DNA of 9,551 nucleotides, taken from contig CAIQIL010000697.1 in NCBI GenBank assembly GCA_903871865.1, positions 1 through 9,551 of the forward strand. The letters run 5' to 3'. Below the pieces are notes generated by a model. That model was not told where the DNA came from. It searched no databases and saw only the letters and a list, made by a program, of their open reading frames with translations. The position numbers and the translations under genes are program-made. Below, one piece after another: positions 5,344-9,551 of the stretch. Origin of the DNA: an uncultured Burkholderiales bacterium. GTDB taxonomy: Bacteria; Pseudomonadota; Gammaproteobacteria; Burkholderiales; Burkholderiaceae_C. Each line of letters opens with the position of its first letter. The stretch's first letter is position 1.

Positions 5344-6320
5344 GCTTGGTCGATGCCGGCCGTGCGGCTGGCGCCGATCTTCGGGGCGGTCTTCACGCTC
5401 CACACCATCGTCACGGCCAGGATGCCGATGACCGCTGCCAGCGAGGCCCACACCGGGATCTTCACGAAGTCCACCAACAGCATCTTGCTGCCGATGAACA
5501 CCAGGATCACCGCCAGGCCGTAGCTCAGCAGGTGGAACTTGGCGGCCATGGCGGCCAGCAGGAAGTACATCGCGCGCAGGCCCAGGATGGCCAGGATGTT
5601 GGACGTCAGCACGATGAAGGGGTCGTCGGTGATGGCGTAGATGGCGGGGATGGAGTCCACCGCGAAGATCACGTCGGTCACGCCCACCAGCGCCACCACC
5701 ATCAGCAGGGGCGTGGCCATGCGTGCGCCGTTGTGCAACGTCCAGAAGCGCTCGCCGTCGAAGCGCGGGCTCACGGGCAGCACGCGCTTGAGCAGCTTGA
5801 GCGCGGGGTTGTCGTCCAGGCTGGGTTCTTCGCCAGCGGCCCACCACATCTTGATGCCGGTGAGCAGCAGGAAGGCGCCGAACAGGTAGAGCACCCAGTG
5901 GAACTCGCTGATCAGCCAGCCGCCCAGCAGGATCATCACCGTGCGCAGCACCATGGCGCCGATGATGCCGATCATCAGCACGCGCTTCTGGTACGCGGGC
6001 GGCACCGAGAAGTAGGTGAAGATCATCAGGAAGACGAAGATGTTGTCCACCGCCAGCGACTTCTCAATGAGGTAGCCGGTGAGGAATTCGACCGCCTTGG
6101 CCTGCCCCACTTCCGCGCCCTGCGATTGGTGGAAGGCCCACCACAGCAGGCCGTTGAAGGCCAGACTCAAGGCCACCCAGAGGGCGGACCAGCGCGCCGC
6201 TTCGGGCACGGACACGGCGTGTGCGCCCTGCTTTTTCAGGACGACGAAGTCGATGACGAGCGCTGCCAGCACGACGGCAGCGAAAACGAACCAGAGCCAA
6301 AGCGGCGCCAGGGTGTGCAT
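5340..6320 (-). CDS. TerC/Alx-family integral membrane protein, probable Mn2+ exporter
   Basis: This 326-residue polytopic membrane protein belongs to the TerC family and is close in length and layout to E. coli Alx (about 320 residues). Eight to nine hydrophobic helices are visible. The conserved acidic motifs are EKSLAVDN (86-93) and DVIFAVDSIPAIYAITDDPF (216-235), both lying in or beside helices and matching family positions thought to handle metal ions. A soluble loop lies at about 161-200. A good Shine-Dalgarno (GGAG, 6331-6328) is seven bases before the ATG. The gene has its own promoter and a yybP-ykoY manganese riboswitch immediately upstream, which strongly supports manganese-induced expression and a role in Mn efflux. 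Family and riboswitch are clear; direct transport of Mn by this protein is inferred. Confidence 0.93.
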   Translation of the reverse strand: MHTLAPLWLWFVFAAVVLAALVIDFVVLKKQGAHAVSVPEAARWSALWVALSLAFNGLLWWAFHQSQGAEVGQAKAVEFLTGYLIEKSLAVDNIFVFLMIFTYFSVPPAYQKRVLMIGIIGAMVLRTVMILLGGWLISEFHWVLYLFGAFLLLTGIKMWWAAGEEPSLDDNPALKLLKRVLPVSPRFDGERFWTLHNGARMATPLLMVVALVGVTDVIFAVDSIPAIYAITDDPFIVLTSNILAILGLRAMYFLLAAMAAKFHLLSYGLAVILVFIGSKMLLVDFVKIPVWASLAAVIGILAVTMVWSVKTAPKIGASRTAGIDQA

Positions 6321-6325
6321 GAGGG

Positions 6326-6337
6326 TTCTCCGGAGAA
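6326..6337. repeat. 12-bp palindrome over the TerC ribosome binding site
   Basis: TTCTCCGGAGAA is a perfect inverted repeat that contains the Shine-Dalgarno GGAG of the TerC gene. A four-pair hairpin with a CCGG loop, or pairing with upstream leader RNA, could affect ribosome access. It may equally be incidental. Confidence 0.35.
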
Positions 6338-6380
6338 GAAACGAACATGGCGCAGCCGCAACAGCCGCGCAAACTCGGCG

Positions 6381-6503
6381 CCGAAAGGTCTTGCGATGCA
6401 GGCGGGCGCCTGCCGTGAAACCCGGGCGAGCGGCCGTTGCAGCCGCGCACCGTATTGACGGGATGCCACCAACCGCTGGCGCGGTGAGCTACTCCCCTTT
6501 CGG
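6381..6503 (-). promoter_or_regulatory. yybP-ykoY Mn2+ riboswitch
   Basis: This structured leader of the TerC gene matches the yybP-ykoY manganese riboswitch. On the minus strand the closing helix P1 is a perfect 8-bp pair, CCGAAAGG (6503-6496) with CCTTTCGG (6388-6381). P1 overlaps and runs into the conserved AAAGGGGAGTAGC (6500-6488). A CCCGTCAATACGG segment sits in the middle arm. The 3' arm is a GCAGGC/GCCTGC hairpin (6413-6398), followed by the conserved GCAAGACCTTT that closes P1. This family binds Mn2+ and activates Mn-homeostasis genes such as alx and mntP. Downstream, a GC-rich hairpin (about 6370-6350) and the ribosome site at 6331 form the likely expression platform. No strong U-tract is present, so translational control is my preferred guess. 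Confidence 0.95.
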
Positions 6504-6511
6504 ACGGGGCC

Positions 6512-6519
6512 AGTGTAGC
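6512..6519 (-). promoter_or_regulatory. extended -10 promoter for the riboswitch-TerC transcript
   Basis: Minus strand TGC-TACACT, with TACACT at 6517-6512 and TG three bases upstream, is a good extended -10 element. It would start transcription near 6505, two bases before the riboswitch P1 helix. No clear -35 is seen. The element abuts the stop codon of the upstream protease gene. Confidence 0.6.
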
Positions 6520-6523
6520 AAAG

Positions 6524-8329
6524 TCAGCGGCCGCCGTCCTCGCGCACGTCCTCGCGCCACTGGCGTTGCCAGGCGCGCAGGCGGGAGTCCATCACGCTCA
6601 GTTCGATGATGCTGGCGGCGTCGGGCTGGCGGAAGCGCTTTTGCGCCCCGATGACGCGGTCGATGGCACCCGGCAAATCACCCAATGCCGCGCTGGCTTC
6701 GGCATCGGCACGCACGGCGCGGATGGGCTGGTTCAGGCGCTGCCACACGCTGCTGAGCAGCGACCACGCGGCGGCATCGTGCGCGTGCACGCTGAGGTGG
6801 GTTTGCAGGCGCGCCGCCGCATCGTTGAGCGCCGCCTGGCGGTTCGGCGGCTCGGGCAGGGCCAAGGCCACGCGGGCTGCCAGCAGCAACTCGGGGCGGG
6901 CTTCCAGGCGCACCACCGAGCGCACCGTCGGCCGGGTCGCCGGGCTGCCATCGGCCGAACTGGCCACGGCCTCGTGTGCCAGCGTCTGTGCGGCGGCTTC
7001 GGCTTGCTGGCCTTGCAGCTGTGCCTCGGCCTGGGTCAGCCACAGCACGCGTTGCAGCACGGCCTGTTGCTCTGCGGGCAGGGCCTTGCCGGCGTTGCGC
7101 GCATCGTCCAGCGCCTGTTGCGCCTTGGCCAGCGCACCGCTGCGCTGCAGGGCCACGGCCCGGGTGTAGTGGGTCACGGCGGCGCTCAGGGCCGGGCTGC
7201 CCGCCTTGGGCGTCAGGCCCACGAGGTTCTCCTGGGCGATGCTGCGGGTGTCCATCAACACGCGGGAGCGCCCCGCCATCAGCGCATGCCAGGCCGCCAG
7301 GCGCGAGTTGCCCGGGCCGACGCTCAGCGCCATCCGCGCCGCGTCCCAGCCGCCCACGCCCAGGCGGGCGCGGGCATCGCCGATGCGCTCGGTGGTCAAG
7401 GGGTGGGTGCGCAGGTAGGGGTAGCTGCCATCGTCGTTCAGGCGCGAGGCTTGTTGCAGGTGCTCGAACATCAGCGCCATGCCGCCGGGGTCGAAGCCGG
7501 CATCGTTGAGCACGCCGAAGCCCACGCGGTCGGCCTCGCGCTCCATGTCGCGCGAGAAATTCAGCTGCCCCTGGATGGCCACGGCCTGGCCGCCGTAGAT
7601 CATGGCTTGGGCCGCCGCGGGGTTGCGGCTGGCCGCCAGCACGCCCAGCAAGAGCGACGCGATGCCCACCCACGAGGTGCGCGATTGCTGCCCGATCATC
7701 CGCGCGATGTGCCTTTGCGTGACGTGCGACAGCTCGTGCGCCAGCACCGAGGCCAGCTCGTTGGGCGTGCTGGTCATGGCGATGAGGCCCAGGTGCACAC
7801 CGATGTAGCCGCCGGGCAAGGCGAAGGCGTTGACCGTGCGGTCGCGCACCAGGAAGGGCTCCCACGCGTGGCTCTGCTCGAGCTCGGACGTGATGTCACC
7901 GCGCTGGCGGGCCGACTTCAGCAGGCTCTGCCACAGCACATCGAGGTACTCCAGCACCATCGGGTCGTCGATGACGTCCGGGTCGCTGAGGATGCTGCGC
8001 ATGATGCGGTCGCCCAGCTTGCGCTCGGCCGCCGCGGAGAGGTCCTGGCCGCTGCTCTCGCCGAGCGCCGGCAGGGCGATGGCCCCGTTGCCCGTGCCTG
8101 TGCCGGGAATGGGCGTCAGGCTCTCGCCCGGCGTTTGTGGCTGTGCCTGCACCCAGGCGCTGCCGCCCCACAAAGCCAGTGCCAGTGCCGTGCACCATGC
8201 CTTGCGCTGCCACCTGGCTGGCGCCGATGCCGTGGAAGGCACCTCGCGCTGTGGGCAGGCGCGGCGGTGGCTGGACTGGGCGGCGTGTGGCGGGGCGATC
8301 AAGGCGGACAGGGCGTGGGCAGGGCGCAT
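6524..8329 (-). CDS. BepA/YfgC-like M48 metalloprotease with C-terminal helical repeats
   Basis: This 601-residue periplasmic zinc metallopeptidase resembles BepA (YfgC), which oversees outer-membrane protein assembly at the BAM/LptD machinery. A hydrophobic signal segment lies at about 44-62 (ending WVQAQ). The M48 domain spans about 95-320, with [15 protein letters not shown] (167-181), the zinc motif H198-E199-L-S-H202, and EREADRVG with the likely third ligand E265. [10 protein letters not shown] follows, with H309, the position of a regulatory His in BepA. The rest is Ala-rich helical sequence resembling TPRs (about 330-590). The ATG at 8329 leaves about 40 residues before the hydrophobic segment, so the real start may be internal, for example a GTG near residue 30. 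No Shine-Dalgarno settles it. Divergent from moaC. The product is also longer than E. coli BepA (about 490 residues). Confidence 0.9.
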   Translation of the reverse strand: MRPAHALSALIAPPHAAQSSHRRACPQREVPSTASAPARWQRKAWCTALALALWGGSAWVQAQPQTPGESLTPIPGTGTGNGAIALPALGESSGQDLSAAAERKLGDRIMRSILSDPDVIDDPMVLEYLDVLWQSLLKSARQRGDITSELEQSHAWEPFLVRDRTVNAFALPGGYIGVHLGLIAMTSTPNELASVLAHELSHVTQRHIARMIGQQSRTSWVGIASLLLGVLAASRNPAAAQAMIYGGQAVAIQGQLNFSRDMEREADRVGFGVLNDAGFDPGGMALMFEHLQQASRLNDDGSYPYLRTHPLTTERIGDARARLGVGGWDAARMALSVGPGNSRLAAWHALMAGRSRVLMDTRSIAQENLVGLTPKAGSPALSAAVTHYTRAVALQRSGALAKAQQALDDARNAGKALPAEQQAVLQRVLWLTQAEAQLQGQQAEAAAQTLAHEAVASSADGSPATRPTVRSVVRLEARPELLLAARVALALPEPPNRQAALNDAAARLQTHLSVHAHDAAAWSLLSSVWQRLNQPIRAVRADAEASAALGDLPGAIDRVIGAQKRFRQPDAASIIELSVMDSRLRAWQRQWREDVREDGGR

Positions 8330-8430
8330 CGGTCACAATTCGGGACGAACTGCTTGACAGTATGCGTCCTGCCCGAAGCCGCCACGGCTTGCGTGTCCGC
8401 AGGCCCTGCCACTTCGGAATTCTTTACACC

Positions 8431-8910
8431 ATGAGCGAACTCACCCACTTCGATGACCAGGGCCAGGCCCACATGGTGGACGTCTCGGCCAAGCCCGACA
8501 CCGTGCGCGTGGCCGTGGCACAAGGCCGCATCCGCATGCAGCCGGCCACCCTGGCGCTGGTCCGCGAAGGCCGTGCCGGCAAGGGCGATGTGCTGGGCGT
8601 GGCGCGCATCGCGGCCATCCAGGGGGCCAAGCGCACCGCCGACCTCATCCCGCTGTGCCACCCCCTGGCCTTGTCCAAGGTGTCCGTGGTCTTGGAGATC
8701 GACGAGGCGGATGTCGCCGTGGTCTGCCGCGTGACCGTGCAAACCACCGGCCCCACCGGGGTCGAGATGGAAGCCCTGACCGCGGTGCAGGTCGGTCTGC
8801 TCACCGTGTACGACATGCTCAAGGCCGCCGACCGCGGCATGGTCATCACCGATGTGGCCTTGCTGGAGAAACAAGGCGGGCGCAGCGGGCACTGGGTCCG
8901 CGGGGCCTGA
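8431..8910 (+). CDS. moaC: cyclic pyranopterin monophosphate synthase accessory protein MoaC
   Basis: This is MoaC, which acts with the radical-SAM enzyme MoaA in the first step of molybdenum cofactor synthesis, turning the MoaA product into cyclic pyranopterin monophosphate. It is 159 residues, close to the 161 of E. coli. Family signatures are MVDVSAK (15-21), K51, [10 protein letters not shown] with H77, VEMEALTAV with E112 and E114, and [11 protein letters not shown] with D128 and K131. The catalytic Lys, His, Asp and Lys fall at the same numbers as in the E. coli enzyme. It is a hexamer-forming cytoplasmic enzyme. The ATG at 8431 follows a 101-bp divergent gap containing a TTGACA (8354-8359) without a matching -10. 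No Shine-Dalgarno is visible. No other Mo-cofactor gene is in the window. It ends 27 bp before the convergent ligase-family gene. Confidence 0.97.
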   Translation: MSELTHFDDQGQAHMVDVSAKPDTVRVAVAQGRIRMQPATLALVREGRAGKGDVLGVARIAAIQGAKRTADLIPLCHPLALSKVSVVLEIDEADVAVVCRVTVQTTGPTGVEMEALTAVQVGLLTVYDMLKAADRGMVITDVALLEKQGGRSGHWVRGA

Positions 8911-8937
8911 CTTCCAGCCCCGGCAACGGCGCAAGCC

Positions 8938-9551
8938 TCAAGGTTCCATGTCGCGCCAGGTGTAGGCCTGCTGCGGCTTCTCGCACTGGAAGGGCACGGG
9001 CTCGCCGGGCTCCAGCGGGGCCTCGCACAAAGCCTTCCAATCCTTGGCCATGCTGTTTTTGAACTCGTACAGGCGCTGCGCCACGTAGCGCGCCTTGTCG
9101 GTCTGCCCATGCTCGGCCAGCGAGCGCGCATAGGCCATCATCAGCCGGGCGTCCAGCAGGTTGTGCAAGGTGCGGCGGAAGGCCTCGGGCGGCAGGCTGG
9201 GTTCGTCCTCGTCGGGGCGGTTCACCAGCGCATAGTCGGCTTGGTAGCCCCACCACGGCATCTGCATGCCGAAGGCGATGCGCTGGTCCAGCGGACCGGC
9301 GCCCGCACGCGGCGCGTAGATGTTGGACGCCGCCCGGTAGTCCAGCGCGCACCACACGGCCAGCGCCGCCATGACCAGGCCGGGTGCTGCGCGACCCAGC
9401 CAAGGCGCGCCTGTGGCCGAGGTCAACGCGGTGCTTGCTGATGCTGTGTCGGCCGATGCCGCCGTGCGCGCCGACAAACCCAGGCCGAACGCAAAAGCCG
9501 TCGGCCACAGGAAGTAGCCGTACCACAGCGGGTACTCCAGCAGGCTGTGCA
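8938..9551 (-). CDS. Wzy/PglL-type O-antigen ligase family protein, C-terminal part (runs off the right edge)
   Basis: These are the last 203 complete codons of a polytopic membrane glycosyl-ligase of the O-antigen ligase/Wzy/PglL superfamily, which moves lipid-linked glycans onto lipid A core, a growing polymer or protein. The visible part starts with HSLLEYPLWYGYFLWPTAFA (9549-9490), typical of PglL-type proteins. A low-complexity Ser/Ala/Thr stretch and a transmembrane helix (LGRAAPGLVMAALAVWCALD) follow, then a soluble tail with TPR-like character (ARSLAEHGQTDKARYVAQRL). The tail resembles the Wzy_C_2-type domain of PglL/PilO oligosaccharyltransferases. A TTG at 9477 gives an apparent shorter start, but the conserved motif upstream is in frame, so the gene continues beyond the edge. 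Protein versus polysaccharide acceptor cannot be decided from this portion. Confidence 0.85.
   Translation of the reverse strand, partial: HSLLEYPLWYGYFLWPTAFAFGLGLSARTAASADTASASTALTSATGAPWLGRAAPGLVMAALAVWCALDYRAASNIYAPRAGAGPLDQRIAFGMQMPWWGYQADYALVNRPDEDEPSLPPEAFRRTLHNLLDARLMMAYARSLAEHGQTDKARYVAQRLYEFKNSMAKDWKALCEAPLEPGEPVPFQCEKPQQAYTWRDMEP

Noticed and set aside
8354..8382. TTGACA as -35 of a moaC promoter
   Set aside because: A perfect -35 hexamer, but no acceptable -10 at 16-18 bp; not listed as a promoter.
6566..8434. 622-codon plus-strand reading frame opposite the M48 protease
   Set aside because: The minus strand holds HELSH and EREAD zinc motifs; the plus frame shows no recognisable motif and runs over the moaC start.
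8938..9477. Complete 179-residue protein starting at TTG 9477
   Set aside because: The frame stays open to the window edge and carries the conserved LLEYPLWY motif upstream, so this is the tail of a larger gene.
1..9551. CRISPR arrays, IS elements, tRNA or rRNA genes
   Set aside because: No regularly spaced repeats, transposase motifs, terminal inverted repeats or RNA-gene signatures were seen on either strand.

Overview
The window is high-GC, densely coded DNA with short intergenic gaps and mostly family-typical proteins. Gene content and codon style suggest a betaproteobacterium of the order Burkholderiales, probably Comamonadaceae-like. That placement is inferred from protein style and was not tested.

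Region 1 (1-5324) looks like an iron-responsive redox locus. A TonB-dependent siderophore-type receptor leaves the left edge on the minus strand. On the plus strand, five genes run tightly together: a di-heme cytochrome c peroxidase-like lipoprotein, a phosphate-selective-type porin, a periplasmic FMN-binding protein, a short ApbE-like flavin transferase and a small four-helix membrane protein rich in histidine. The divergent intergenic region (319-695) is much richer in A+T and holds two copies of a Fur-box-like element, 107 bp apart, each placed on a plausible promoter. The minus-strand promoter would also transcribe a leader whose two ends pair in a long stem followed by six Ts, so a separate Fur-controlled small RNA or an attenuator is possible. 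My reading is an iron-starvation-induced extracytoplasmic electron-transfer module: a membrane haem or quinol protein passes electrons to a flavinylated periplasmic protein, with the peroxidase and porin as envelope partners and the receptor bringing in ferric chelates. This system-level role is inference.

Region 2 (5325-6503) holds a TerC/Alx-family membrane protein on the minus strand, preceded by a very clear yybP-ykoY (Mn2+) riboswitch and an extended -10 promoter. It is probably a manganese exporter. The convergent junction with region 1 is a tandem CTGATCAG repeat that can form a small hairpin.

Region 3 (6524-9551) is housekeeping: a BepA/YfgC-like M48 metalloprotease with a helical repeat tail (minus), moaC for molybdopterin synthesis (plus, divergent), and the C-terminal part of a Wzy/PglL-type O-antigen ligase family protein (minus) entering from the right edge. 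I saw no tRNA, rRNA, insertion sequence, integrase or CRISPR array.
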